Source: Oscillibacter valericigenes
Lineage (GTDB): Bacteria; Bacillota; Clostridia; Oscillospirales; Oscillospiraceae
Assembly: GCF_021531915.1 (NCBI RefSeq)
Contig: NZ_JAFBIV010000004.1
Span: forward strand, 1 to 64,000
Reading direction: 5' to 3'
Length of the DNA: 64,000 nucleotides
Shown: piece by piece, positions 17,095 through 24,822 of the stretch
Layout: every line of letters begins with the position of its first letter
Position numbering within the stretch: position 1 is the first letter of the stretch
Program-made: the position numbers and the translations under genes
Notes under the pieces: model-generated
Seen by the model: only the letters and a program-made list of their open reading frames with translations
Told to the model about the DNA's origin: nothing
Databases searched by the model: none

Positions 17095-17138
17095 AGCTCA
17101 TGATCGCCATGGACACCGCTGCCATCGTGAAGGGTTGA
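17095..17138 (+). pseudogene. Duplicated 3' end of ackA
   Basis: The sequence encoding [13 protein letters not shown] and its stop recurs here after a 170-bp spacer. It differs from the end of ackA only at codon third positions (about five sites). It has no body, start or ribosome site of its own. It is best read as the tail of a former second ackA, or of a recombination event. The intervening 16925-17094 is GC-rich, full of short hairpins, and contains no gene I can support. Confidence 0.75.
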
Positions 17139-17152
17139 TTTCTAATCACATG

Positions 17153-17188
17153 AAAAGGTCCTCTCTGAATTTCAGAGAGGACCTTTTT
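17153..17188 (+). terminator. Intrinsic terminator after ackA
   Basis: AAAAGGTCCTCTCTGAA pairs with TTCAGAGAGGACCTTTTT, a long stem with a T-tract. It lies after the duplicated ackA tail, so the tail is part of the ackA 3' UTR. Confidence 0.85.
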
Positions 17189-17201
17189 GCAGTTCTGCCG
17201 G

Positions 17202-17405
17202 TCACGGCTTTGTATTGCCGACCGAGTTATCACCTTTCAGATCATGGTAAACCTTCATGTCCGCGCCGCCGGTGCCGGGGATAATGGGCTTCGCCTTTTC
17301 CTTACCGTGTTTGGCCTTACCCTGGATCAGCGGGACAGGCTCCTGATCGTTGCGGGGATGAGTTTGGGTCCAGTCCGGCCGGGCCATGCCCTGTTTCGCC
17401 ATCAT
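17202..17405 (-). CDS. Small basic hypothetical protein
   Basis: About 67 residues from MMAKQGMARPDWTQTHPRND, hydrophilic and Pro/Lys-rich (VPLIQGKAKHGKEKAKPIIP). Probably disordered, with no membrane segment. GAGGTGATT precedes two adjacent ATGs (17405, 17402); an upstream in-frame start at 17453 is not supported. The function is unknown. It is convergent with ackA and divergent from pfs. Confidence 0.55.
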   Translation of the reverse strand: MMAKQGMARPDWTQTHPRNDQEPVPLIQGKAKHGKEKAKPIIPGTGGADMKVYHDLKGDNSVGNTKP

Positions 17406-17528
17406 AATCACCTCATCCACAGGGTTCCCTCGAATCACACGGGATATGCGCAAGGCCTCTTGCCCCGGCTCTCCCGCCGTGTTATACTGGGTGCGAACAT
17501 TTTCCCGCCACAGATGGAGGTATCATCT

Positions 17529-18215
17529 ATGAAAATCGGATTACAATTTGCCATGCCTGCGGAGCTGCACGCGCTGCCCGGGGCCAGGGACCTGACTCCC
17601 ATGGAGACCATTTCCGGGGTCCCCTTTTTTGAGATTGCGCCGGGCATCCCCGCCTGCGTGGGCGGCGTCAGCAAGGTCAACGCCGCCATGGCCGCCGAGA
17701 TCCTCTGCCTGCGCTTCGGCGTGGACATGATCCTGAACGCCGGCGTGGCCGGCTGCGCCACGGACCTGCCCACCGGCAGTCTGGTGGTGGCCTCTGAATT
17801 CGTTCAGCACGATGTGGACACCACCGCCGTGGGCGACCCCATCGGCCTGGTCTCCACCGTGAACCAGGTGGCCTTCCCCACCTGGGAGCCGGAGAAATGC
17901 GTGGATATTTTAAAATCCCTGGGTACCCCCGCTGTCACGGGACGGGTGGCCACCGGTGACTGGTTTGCCGTCAAGGGCGACCGCTCCCGCTGGATCGCCA
18001 ACACCTTCCATCCCACCCTGGTGGAGATGGAGGGCGGCGCCATCGCTCAGGTGTGCCTGCGGAACGGCGTGAAGTTCGCGGCACTGAAATCCGTCTCCGA
18101 CCACCTGTTTGCCGACAATCAGGCGGAGGAATATTTTGATTTCGGACACGCGCTGGAGGAACTGGGCAAGGTCGTCCTGCCCTTCGCCCTGGCGCTGCAG
18201 AAGGAGGAGCTTTGA
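17529..18215 (+). CDS. mtnN: 5'-methylthioadenosine/S-adenosylhomocysteine nucleosidase
   Basis: 228 residues with the PNP/UDP-phosphorylase fold: GLQFAMPAELHAL at the N-terminus, LNAGVAGC, the nucleoside-binding MEGGAIAQVC and the catalytic SDHL. It hydrolyses SAH to adenine and S-ribosylhomocysteine, the LuxS substrate. ATGGAGGTATCATCT precedes the ATG. The luxS ATG begins 1 nt after its stop, so the two enzymes act and are translated together in SAM recycling and AI-2 formation. Confidence 0.93.
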   Translation: MKIGLQFAMPAELHALPGARDLTPMETISGVPFFEIAPGIPACVGGVSKVNAAMAAEILCLRFGVDMILNAGVAGCATDLPTGSLVVASEFVQHDVDTTAVGDPIGLVSTVNQVAFPTWEPEKCVDILKSLGTPAVTGRVATGDWFAVKGDRSRWIANTFHPTLVEMEGGAIAQVCLRNGVKFAALKSVSDHLFADNQAEEYFDFGHALEELGKVVLPFALALQKEEL

Positions 18216-18216
18216 T

Positions 18217-18675
18217 ATGGAACGCATTGCCAGCTTTACCGTGGACCACAACAAGCTGGTCCCCGGCCTGTATTATTCCCGCCGGGACGGGGACATCGTG
18301 ACCTTTGACCTGCGGTTCAAGAAGCCCAATACCGGGGACCTGCTGACCAACAGCGAGATGCACTCCGTGGAGCACCTGATCGCCACGCTGCTGCGGAACT
18401 CCGAGGACAAGGAGGCCGTCATCTACTTCGGCCCCATGGGCTGCCAGACAGGCTTCTACTTCCTCTTCGACAACCGGCTGCTGTCCCTGGAGGGTGCCAT
18501 TGAGCTGCTGAAAGAGGTATTCACCGCCGCTGCGGGCTTTGAGGGTGAGATGCCCGGTAAAAGTGCCGTCGAGTGCGGAAATTATGTGAACCTCGATGTG
18601 GACACCGGCAAGGCCGTCTGCAAATGGTACGCGGACCTGATCGCCGGTTGGACGGTGGAAAAGCTGAGCTATTGA
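18217..18675 (+). CDS. luxS: S-ribosylhomocysteine lyase
   Basis: 152 residues, usual LuxS length. The metal site is His49 and His53 in HSVEH and Cys120 in ECGNY; GPMGCQTGFYF carries the second catalytic cysteine. It cleaves S-ribosylhomocysteine to homocysteine and DPD, the precursor of AI-2. AAGGAGGAG lies within the 3' end of mtnN. A GGCCCCAGCC hairpin follows at 18703-18733. Confidence 0.97.
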   Translation: MERIASFTVDHNKLVPGLYYSRRDGDIVTFDLRFKKPNTGDLLTNSEMHSVEHLIATLLRNSEDKEAVIYFGPMGCQTGFYFLFDNRLLSLEGAIELLKEVFTAAAGFEGEMPGKSAVECGNYVNLDVDTGKAVCKWYADLIAGWTVEKLSY

Positions 18676-18702
18676 GCCGCGCAAATACCCTTTGCATTAC
18701 AT

Positions 18703-18740
18703 TTGGCCCCAGCCTGTGGTAGGCTGGGGCCAAAGTTTTG
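18703..18740 (+). terminator. Probable terminator after luxS
   Basis: TTGGCCCCAGCC pairs with GGCTGGGGCCAA around a 7-nt loop, followed by AGTTTTG. The T-tract is short. Confidence 0.6.
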
Positions 18741-18755
18741 AGGGGAGGGCTGTCT

Positions 18756-19676
18756 ATGGCATCCGTTGGGACACACATCAAACGCCTGCGCGCCGCCAGA
18801 CACATGACCCAGGAAGATTTGGCGGAGCGCCTGTTCGTCACCCGGCAGGCCGTGTCCGCCTGGGAGACGGGAAAGGCATTGCCGGACGTGGAGATGCTGG
18901 AGCGTATCGCAGCGGCGCTGGACGCGGATGTAGCGGAGATCATCTATGGCACGCCCCAGTCCCCGGACCTCCGCCGGGTAAAACGCCGCTGGGCGTTGAT
19001 CGGCAGCAGTTTTGCCATTATAATATCCGTTTTATTTTTTATATTACTCAAAAGCGGAACTTATGGTACATACCGCCACGGCCTGGCTTTTCAATTTCAC
19101 GACTCCAACTACGGCATCTCCTATCAAGACATCCCGGGCAGCTGGTCCGTGGAACTGAATCTGGCGGACCTGGAGAGCAATGTGGGAAAGGTGCTGTACG
19201 AGGACGAAAGCGGCTGCCGCATCGCTGTCCAGAAAGTCGATTTTAACGGCAAAACACGCGAGGACGGTTACCGGGTCTGGTTCCGCGCCTACGGTGTCTA
19301 TGACCGCACCGGCGGACAGCTGGTATCCGGCTGCCAGTCCATTCCTGTGGAGAAAACCACATATACACTGTCCTCCTCCGCCTCCATGACAGCCACCCTG
19401 GATGGTATACCCTATCTCTGCACCGAAGCCGGTGCAAGCGGACTGATCTACAAAGACGGCAACATGTTCGGTTTTCATTTGAACCCCCGAACTCTGAACG
19501 ACTTTCAGCATATTTCCATCAGCAATCCGGAAACAATCACCGTCACAGTGTCCGGACTCACCCACTTTTCTGCCACCGCATTTCCTATTGGGATATTTAT
19601 TGATTTTTCCGTATTTTTCTTTCAAAAACCGTTGACAAACCGAAAATCCGTTGATATACTTGATAAGCCGCTTTGA
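18756..19676 (+). CDS. XRE-family membrane-anchored regulator
   Basis: 306 residues from MASVGTHIKRLRAARHMTQE after GGGGAGGG. The HTH_3 domain (1-62) has LAERLFVTRQAVSAWETGKA. A membrane helix lies at about 80-98 (IGSSFAIIISVLFFILL). The rest is a Ser/Thr/Tyr-rich, probably extracellular domain. This HTH-TM-sensor layout suggests a one-component membrane sensor. The last about 25 codons overlap the rplU promoter and read as low-complexity, hydrophobic then basic sequence, so the original stop may have been lost. Confidence 0.8.
   Translation: MASVGTHIKRLRAARHMTQEDLAERLFVTRQAVSAWETGKALPDVEMLERIAAALDADVAEIIYGTPQSPDLRRVKRRWALIGSSFAIIISVLFFILLKSGTYGTYRHGLAFQFHDSNYGISYQDIPGSWSVELNLADLESNVGKVLYEDESGCRIAVQKVDFNGKTREDGYRVWFRAYGVYDRTGGQLVSGCQSIPVEKTTYTLSSSASMTATLDGIPYLCTEAGASGLIYKDGNMFGFHLNPRTLNDFQHISISNPETITVTVSGLTHFSATAFPIGIFIDFSVFFFQKPLTNRKSVDILDKPL
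19632..19660 (+). promoter_or_regulatory. Promoter of the rplU-prp-rpmA operon
   Basis: TTGACA (19632-19637), 17 bp, TATACT (19655-19660), inside the 3' end of the XRE gene. A leader of about 75 nt precedes rplU. A ribosomal protein leader (L21-type) is possible there, but I cannot show its fold. Confidence 0.75.
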
Positions 19677-19745
19677 ATGGGTCTACAAGTGCGCCCCGGC
19701 GCCGCCCCCGACAGCGAGCCCGTAATGAAGGAGTTGAAACAAGTA

Positions 19746-20057
19746 ATGAACGCAATCATCGTGACTGGCGGCAAGCAGTACAAGGTGGCTGAGGGCGACA
19801 TCGTTTTCATCGAGAAGCTGCCCGTGGAGGCCGGCGACACTGTGAAGTTCGACCAGGTCCTGGCTATCATCGACGGCGAGAACGCCACCTTCGGCACCCC
19901 CGTGGTGGAGGGCGCTTCCGTGGAGGCCAAGATCGTCAAGAACGGCAAGGGTAAGAAGATCCGCATCTTCAAGTACAATGCCAAGAAGGGTTACCGCAAG
20001 CGTCAGGGCCATCGTCAGCCTTACACCAAGGTTGAGATCGCCAAGATCTCTGTCTGA
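19746..20057 (+). CDS. rplU: 50S ribosomal protein L21
   Basis: 103 residues from [18 protein letters not shown] to KISV. L21 hallmarks are [17 protein letters not shown]-type [20 protein letters not shown] and a 100-odd residue length. It binds 23S rRNA. The start is the ATG nearest the conserved domain; AAGGAG lies 12 nt upstream, a rather long spacing. It is first of the conserved rplU-prp-rpmA cluster. Confidence 0.97.
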   Translation: MNAIIVTGGKQYKVAEGDIVFIEKLPVEAGDTVKFDQVLAIIDGENATFGTPVVEGASVEAKIVKNGKGKKIRIFKYNAKKGYRKRQGHRQPYTKVEIAKISV

Positions 20058-20059
20058 GT

Positions 20060-20392
20060 ATGACCACCGTTACATTCCGCACCGAGGGTGAACGGATCAC
20101 CGGATTCGACTCTCAGGGCCACAGCGGCTATGCCGAGGAGGGCAGCGACATTGTCTGCGCGGCCATCACCAGCGCCATTCGCCTGGTGGACGCCACCGTC
20201 AACGATGTGCTGGGCCTGGCGGCATCGGTCAAGGTCCGGGAGAGCGACGCATCCATTTCCTTCCGTCTGCCCGGGGGCCTGAGCCCCATGGCGGAGAGCG
20301 CCTGCCAGTCTCTGCTGACTGGCCTGATGGTCTACTTTGTACAGTTGCGGGACGAGTATCCCGACAACATTGAAGTTTTGGAGGAAGAATGA
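20060..20392 (+). CDS. prp: Ribosomal-processing cysteine protease Prp
   Basis: 110 residues with the catalytic signature GHSGYAEEGSDIVCAAI (His21, Cys33). In Bacillota, Prp removes the N-terminal extension of L27 and is encoded between L21 and L27, exactly as here. It begins 2 nt after the rplU stop. The substrate site is visible in the neighbouring rpmA. Confidence 0.95.
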   Translation: MTTVTFRTEGERITGFDSQGHSGYAEEGSDIVCAAITSAIRLVDATVNDVLGLAASVKVRESDASISFRLPGGLSPMAESACQSLLTGLMVYFVQLRDEYPDNIEVLEEE

Positions 20393-20435
20393 TTCCTCCC
20401 CATTCTAAAATTCTTCAGAAAGGATGGTCCGTATC

Positions 20436-20717
20436 ATGATTCGTATTGGTCTTCAGTTCTTCGCCCACAAGAAGGGCGGCGGCTCCACCAAGAATGGCCG
20501 TGACTCTGAGTCCAAGCGCCTGGGTCCCAAGCGCGCCGACGGTCAGTTCGTCAAGGCTGGCAACATCCTGGTCCGCCAGCGCGGCACCCGCATCCATCCC
20601 GGCACCAACGTCGGTATCGGCACTGACGATACCCTGTTTGCCAAGGTGGACGGCGTGCTCCGTTTCGAGCGCCTGGGCAAGGATCGTAAGCAGGCTTCTG
20701 TTTACGCTGCCGAGTAA
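20436..20717 (+). CDS. rpmA: 50S ribosomal protein L27 with cleavable N-terminus
   Basis: 93 residues beginning [20 protein letters not shown]. The LQFFA-H junction is the Prp cleavage site, and the mature protein would start [14 protein letters not shown]. Two ATGs (20424, 20436) are in frame. AAAGG touches the first but is well spaced from the second, and 20436 matches the family. L27 reaches the peptidyl-transferase centre. Confidence 0.97.
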   Translation: MIRIGLQFFAHKKGGGSTKNGRDSESKRLGPKRADGQFVKAGNILVRQRGTRIHPGTNVGIGTDDTLFAKVDGVLRFERLGKDRKQASVYAAE

Positions 20718-20730
20718 TCGGATTTCTTGT

Positions 20731-20766
20731 AAAGAGCCCCGAACAAAGAGTTCGGGGCTCTTTTTC
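20731..20766 (+). terminator. Intrinsic terminator after rpmA
   Basis: AAAGAGCCCCGAAC/GTTCGGGGCTCTTT stem with a T5 tract. It separates rpmA from obgE, so obgE probably has its own promoter or relies on readthrough. Confidence 0.85.
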
Positions 20767-20863
20767 AAGAGCAGGCGTCTGCATCCGAGGGCATGACCCT
20801 TCGTGCTCCGGGATGCACACGCCTCAACGGGAAATACTATCAAGAACAACGGAGGTGTGTTCC

Positions 20864-22150
20864 ATGGCAACTTCTTTCATCGACAAGGCCCGGATCACCG
20901 TCAAGGCCGGCAACGGCGGCAACGGCGTGGTCTCCTTCCACCGGGAAAAATATGTGGCGGCCGGCGGCCCTGACGGCGGCGACGGCGGCAAGGGCGGCTC
21001 TATTGTGCTGCAGGTGGACGACAACCTGTCCACCCTGATGGACTTCCGCTACAAGCGCAAATACGTGGCCCCCAGCGGCGCGGACGGCCAGGGCGGCCGC
21101 CGCAGCGGCAAGGACGGCCAGGACCTCATCATCCGGGTGCCCCGGGGCACCCTGGTCCGGGACGCCGAGACCAATGAGATCATCAAGGACATGAGCGGCA
21201 CGGAGCCCTACGTCCTGTGCAAGGGCGGCCGGGGCGGCTGGGGCAACAGCCACTTCGCCACTCCCACCCGTCAGGTGCCCCGCTTCGCCAAGGGCGGCCT
21301 GCCCGGCGAGAGCCACGACGTGATCCTGGAGCTGAAGCTGCTGGCGGACGTGGGCCTCATCGGCTTCCCCAACGTGGGCAAATCCACCCTGCTGAGCGTG
21401 GTCTCCAAGGCCCAGCCCAAGATCGCCAACTACCACTTCACCACCCTGTTCCCCAACCTGGGCGTGGTCTGGGTGGAGGACGGCGTCAGCTTCGTCATGG
21501 CGGACATCCCCGGCATCATCGAAGGCGCCAGCGAGGGCGCCGGCCTGGGCCACGACTTCCTGCGGCACATTGACCGCTGCCGCCTGCTGGTCCATGTGGT
21601 GGATGTGTCCGGCAGCGAGGGCCGGGACCCGGTGGCCGACTTCGACGCCATCAACGAGGAGCTGAAGCAGTACAGTCCCGAGCTGGCCACCCGACCTCAG
21701 ATCGTGGCCGCCAACAAGACGGACATCATGGAGGACCCCGAGAATCTGGAGCGCCTGCGGGCCCACGTGGAGGGCCTGGGCTACACCCTGCTGGAGATCT
21801 CCGCCGCCGCCCATCAGGGCACTCGCCAGCTGGTGGGCAAGGTGGCCGGGATGCTGTCTATGCTGCCTCCCGTCACGGTGTACGAGCCGGAGTACGTCCC
21901 CAAGCCCCCCGTCATCGACACCTCCGCCCCTCTGGACATCCGGCGGGCCGACGACGGCCACACGTGGCTGGTGGAGGGTCCCTGGCTCCAGCGGCTCATG
22001 AGCAACACCAACTTCGGCGACTACGAGAGCCGCATGTGGTTCGACCGGCAGCTGCGGGAGTCCGGTCTCTACCAGCGGTTAGAGGAGATGGGCATCCAGG
22101 ACGGCGACACCGTGTCCCTGTACGACTTCGAATTCGAATATCAGCGCTGA
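20864..22150 (+). CDS. obgE: GTPase ObgE/CgtA
   Basis: 428 residues. The glycine-rich Obg domain comes first (GNGGNGVVSFHREKYV, GGPDGGDGGKGG, about 1-158). The G domain has P-loop GFPNVGKSTLL, DIPGIIEGA (G3) and NKTD (G4). A C-terminal OCT domain ends SLYDFEFEYQR. It acts in 50S assembly and the stringent response and commonly follows rplU/rpmA. GGAGGTG lies 7 nt before this ATG; an earlier in-frame start (20813) lacks support. A GGCGGACAGG hairpin and T-tract follow at 22157-22192. Confidence 0.97.
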   Translation: MATSFIDKARITVKAGNGGNGVVSFHREKYVAAGGPDGGDGGKGGSIVLQVDDNLSTLMDFRYKRKYVAPSGADGQGGRRSGKDGQDLIIRVPRGTLVRDAETNEIIKDMSGTEPYVLCKGGRGGWGNSHFATPTRQVPRFAKGGLPGESHDVILELKLLADVGLIGFPNVGKSTLLSVVSKAQPKIANYHFTTLFPNLGVVWVEDGVSFVMADIPGIIEGASEGAGLGHDFLRHIDRCRLLVHVVDVSGSEGRDPVADFDAINEELKQYSPELATRPQIVAANKTDIMEDPENLERLRAHVEGLGYTLLEISAAAHQGTRQLVGKVAGMLSMLPPVTVYEPEYVPKPPVIDTSAPLDIRRADDGHTWLVEGPWLQRLMSNTNFGDYESRMWFDRQLRESGLYQRLEEMGIQDGDTVSLYDFEFEYQR

Positions 22151-22156
22151 GATATT

Positions 22157-22192
22157 TGGCGGACAGGCTGCAGCCTGTCCGCCTCTTATTTT
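22157..22192 (+). terminator. Intrinsic terminator after obgE
   Basis: GGCGGACAGGCTGCAGCCTGTCCGCC folds on itself and is followed by TCTTATTTTT. Confidence 0.8.
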
Positions 22193-22268
22193 TCCGTCAG
22201 CCTTGTGAGAAAATTTGTTGCTTTTTATCGCAGTTTTTGTGCATTTTGAGAAAATATTTTTTTACCCC

Positions 22269-22297
22269 TTGACAACGCCGGCGAAGGGGCGTACACT
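22269..22297 (+). promoter_or_regulatory. Promoter of the T-box/trpB2 unit
   Basis: TTGACA (22269-22274), 17 bp, TACACT (22292-22297), just ahead of the T-box leader. Confidence 0.75.
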
Positions 22298-22303
22298 TGC
22301 GCC

Positions 22304-22612
22304 AAGTTCAAAAGAACAAACCAATGACGCAGACGAGTAAGCATTGCGGGTTTTTCTCAGAGAGCCGCCGATGGTGGGATGGCGGCAGAAACGCCTTTGC
22401 CGAATGGACTGCGGAGGGCGGGCTGAACGGAGCTTTTTTCTCAGTAAGTACCGACGGGCTTTTCCCCCGTTACCAAGGAAAGGCGTGTGATGGCACGTCG
22501 CCGAGCGGGCGCGCAAGCGTCAATTTGGGTGGCACCGCAGAAGTTTTCAGACTTTTGTCCCAAAGGAACCTATTGAAAATGGGTCCTTGTGGAACAAAGG
22601 TCTTTTTTGTTT
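22304..22612 (+). ncRNA. T-box riboswitch, probable tryptophan specifier
   Basis: The leader contains an AGTA loop motif in stem I (near 22335) and the T-box core TTGGGTGGCACCGC at 22525-22538. A terminator follows in which AGACTTTTGTCC and AAGGAACC pair with GGGTCCTTGTGGAACAAAGGTCT, then TTTTTT (22602-22608). Within the stem I arm, GAA-TGG-AC at 22402-22409 is placed like a specifier, giving UGG for tRNA-Trp. Uncharged tRNA-Trp would favour readthrough into trpB2. Confidence 0.9.
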
Positions 22613-22646
22613 CCCCAGACCCGCAAGCATGAAAGGAGCAAACATC

Positions 22647-24035
22647 ATGGCAACCGAAAAGAACAACATCCCCTATAAGATCTACCTCGCTGAAGACGAG
22701 ATGCCGAAAGCCTGGTACAATGTCCGAGCCGATATGAAGACCAAGCCCGCCCCCCTGCTGAATCCCGGCACCGGCGCCCCCATGGGTTTCGATGACCTGC
22801 GCCCGGTCTTCTGCGATGAACTGATCAAGCAGGAGTTGGACAATGACACCGCCTATATCCCCATCCCCCAGGAGATCCGGGACTTCTACAAGATGTACCG
22901 CCCCTCTCCCCTGGTCCGGGCCTACTGCCTGGAGGAAAAGCTCCAGACTCCCGCCAAAATCTACTACAAGTTTGAGGGCAACAACACCTCCGGCTCCCAC
23001 AAGCTGAACAGCGCCATCGCCCAGGCCTACTACGCCAAGCAGCAGGGCCTCAAGGGCGTCACCACCGAGACCGGCGCCGGTCAGTGGGGCACGGCCCTCT
23101 CCATGGCCTGCGCCTACCTGGGTCTGGACTGCAAGGTCTACATGGTGAAGGTCAGCTACGAGCAGAAACCCTTCCGCCGGGAGGTCATGCGGACCTACGG
23201 CGCCTCTGTCACCCCGTCCCCCTCCATGGAGACCAACATCGGCAAGGCCATCCTGGCGGAGCACCCCGGCACCACCGGCTCTCTGGGCTGCGCCATCTCC
23301 GAGGCAGTTGAAGTTGCCACCTCCACCCCCGGCTACCGCTACGTGCTGGGCAGCGTGCTGAACCAGGTCCTGCTGCACCAGAGCGTCATCGGCCTGGAGA
23401 CCAAGGCGGCCCTGGATAAATACGGCATTGTCCCCGATATCATCATTGGCTGCGCCGGCGGCGGCAGCAACCTGGGCGGCCTGATCTCCCCCTTCATGGG
23501 TGAGAAGCTCCGGGGCGAAAAGGATTACCGCATCATCGCCGTGGAGCCCGCCTCCTGCCCCAGCTTCACCCGCGGCAAGTTCGCCTACGACTTCTGCGAC
23601 ACCGGCAAGGTCTGCCCCCTGGCCAAGATGTACACCCTGGGCAGCGGCTTCATCCCCTCTCCCAACCACGCCGGCGGCCTGCGGTATCACGGCATGAGCA
23701 GCATCCTGAGCCAGCTCTACCACGACGGCTACATGGAGGCCACCTCCGTGGAGCAGACCAAGGTCTTTGAGGCCGCCGAGATGTTCGCCCGGGTGGAGGG
23801 CATCCTCCCCGCCCCCGAGTCCAGCCACGCCATCCGCGTTGCCATCGACGAGGCGCTCAAGTGCAAGGAGACCGGCGAGGAGAAGACCATCGTCTTCGGT
23901 CTGACGGGCACCGGCTACTTCGACATGGTGGCCTATGAAAAGTTCCACAACGGCGAGATGAGCGACTATATCCCCACCGACGCCGAGCTGGAAGCCAGCT
24001 TCGCAAGCCTTCCCAAGGTCCCCGGTCAGGAATAA
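22647..24035 (+). CDS. trpB2: TrpB-like pyridoxal-phosphate enzyme (tryptophan synthase beta type 2)
   Basis: 462 residues, the length of TrpB2 rather than TrpB1 (about 400). PLP-lysine segment EGNNTSGSHKLNSAIAQ, ETGAGQWGTAL and phosphate loop GCAGGGSNLGGL are visible. It condenses indole with serine to tryptophan, often salvaging indole without TrpA. No other trp gene is adjacent. AAAGGAG stands 8 nt before the chosen ATG. The Trp-type T-box upstream supports the role. Confidence 0.95.
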   Translation: MATEKNNIPYKIYLAEDEMPKAWYNVRADMKTKPAPLLNPGTGAPMGFDDLRPVFCDELIKQELDNDTAYIPIPQEIRDFYKMYRPSPLVRAYCLEEKLQTPAKIYYKFEGNNTSGSHKLNSAIAQAYYAKQQGLKGVTTETGAGQWGTALSMACAYLGLDCKVYMVKVSYEQKPFRREVMRTYGASVTPSPSMETNIGKAILAEHPGTTGSLGCAISEAVEVATSTPGYRYVLGSVLNQVLLHQSVIGLETKAALDKYGIVPDIIIGCAGGGSNLGGLISPFMGEKLRGEKDYRIIAVEPASCPSFTRGKFAYDFCDTGKVCPLAKMYTLGSGFIPSPNHAGGLRYHGMSSILSQLYHDGYMEATSVEQTKVFEAAEMFARVEGILPAPESSHAIRVAIDEALKCKETGEEKTIVFGLTGTGYFDMVAYEKFHNGEMSDYIPTDAELEASFASLPKVPGQE

Positions 24036-24042
24036 TTTCATC

Positions 24043-24082
24043 AAAACAGCCTCCTGCGGCACTGCCGCAGGAGGCTGTTTTT
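24043..24082 (+). terminator. Intrinsic terminator after trpB2
   Basis: AAAACAGCCTCCTGCGGC pairs with GCCGCAGGAGGCTGTTTTT; strong stem and T-tract. Confidence 0.88.
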
Positions 24083-24162
24083 CTTCACTCAACGGAGCGT
24101 TGCTTGCGCTTTTTCGTGGACGGACTTACCATAAAAGCATCCATTTTCAGGAGGTGCTTCCC

Positions 24163-24822
24163 ATGACCTTTACCCCCATTGACCCCGCCGCCTGGCCCCG
24201 AATGCAGACCTTTTACTACTTTTCCCGGATGGCTCCCATCGGATATTCCCTGACGGTGGAGCTGGATGTGACCGCCCTGCGGCGGACACTGAAAGAGCGT
24301 GGGTTGAAATTCTATCCCGCCTATCTGTGGCTGGTGACAAAAATCTTAAACGCTGACCCGGCCTTTCGTCTGGCGAAGCAGGGAGAGCAGATCGGCACCT
24401 ACGACACCCTGACGCCCCTGTACGCCGTGTTCCATGAGGATGACAAGTCCTTTTCCATGATGTGGACGGAATTTGACCCGGACTTCTCCGCCTTTTATCA
24501 CGCTTTTACGGAAAACCAGACCCGATACGGCGCCAACCACGGCTTCCTGGCCCAACCGGAGACGCCGCCCCCCGCCAATGCCTATACGGTCTCCTGCGTA
24601 CCCTGGGTCTCCTTCCAGCACTTCGCCGTCCACAGCTACGGTCTGAATGACTACTTCTTCCCTTCGGTGGAGGCAGGAAGGTTCGTGCTTCGGGACGGCA
24701 AGTGCTTCCTGCCGCTCTCCCTCACTTGCCACCATGCTGCCACGGACGGCTATCACATCAGCCAATTTCTGGAGCGGCTTCAGGCGGATATGGATCACTT
24801 CTGCCGTTTCCTGCCAGCGTAG
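24163..24822 (+). CDS. Type A chloramphenicol acetyltransferase-like protein
   Basis: 219 residues, the standard CAT size. The catalytic motif is HHAATDGYH (His190/His191, Asp195), preceded by the LPLSLTC strand. The N-terminus (YYFSRMAPIGYSLTVELDVT) and SCVPWVSFQHFAV also match the trimeric CAT fold. It would use acetyl-CoA to acetylate a hydroxyl group. The real substrate of chromosomal gut homologues is often untested, so resistance should not be assumed. CAGGAGGTG precedes the ATG at 24163. Its 3' end overlaps the convergent MATE gene by 28 bp. Confidence 0.88.
   Translation: MTFTPIDPAAWPRMQTFYYFSRMAPIGYSLTVELDVTALRRTLKERGLKFYPAYLWLVTKILNADPAFRLAKQGEQIGTYDTLTPLYAVFHEDDKSFSMMWTEFDPDFSAFYHAFTENQTRYGANHGFLAQPETPPPANAYTVSCVPWVSFQHFAVHSYGLNDYFFPSVEAGRFVLRDGKCFLPLSLTCHHAATDGYHISQFLERLQADMDHFCRFLPA

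Noticed and set aside
15668-17233. Very long minus-strand open frame antisense to ackA
   Set aside because: It is low-complexity (His/Gly/Val/Leu-rich), with no ribosome site or domain. It mirrors the biased codons of ackA, which is certain on the plus strand.
19661-19745. L21 leader (ribosomal protein autoregulatory RNA)
   Set aside because: The position is right, but I could not recognise the conserved fold by eye; left as a possibility only.
15719-24035. GC-rich mirror frames antisense to obgE, trpB2 and others
   Set aside because: No start signals or recognisable folds; they are explained by third-position GC bias of the real genes.
24163-24822. Calling the CAT-like gene a chloramphenicol resistance determinant
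   Set aside because: The catalytic motif is intact, but chromosomal homologues in gut anaerobes often have unknown substrates, and no mobile context is present.
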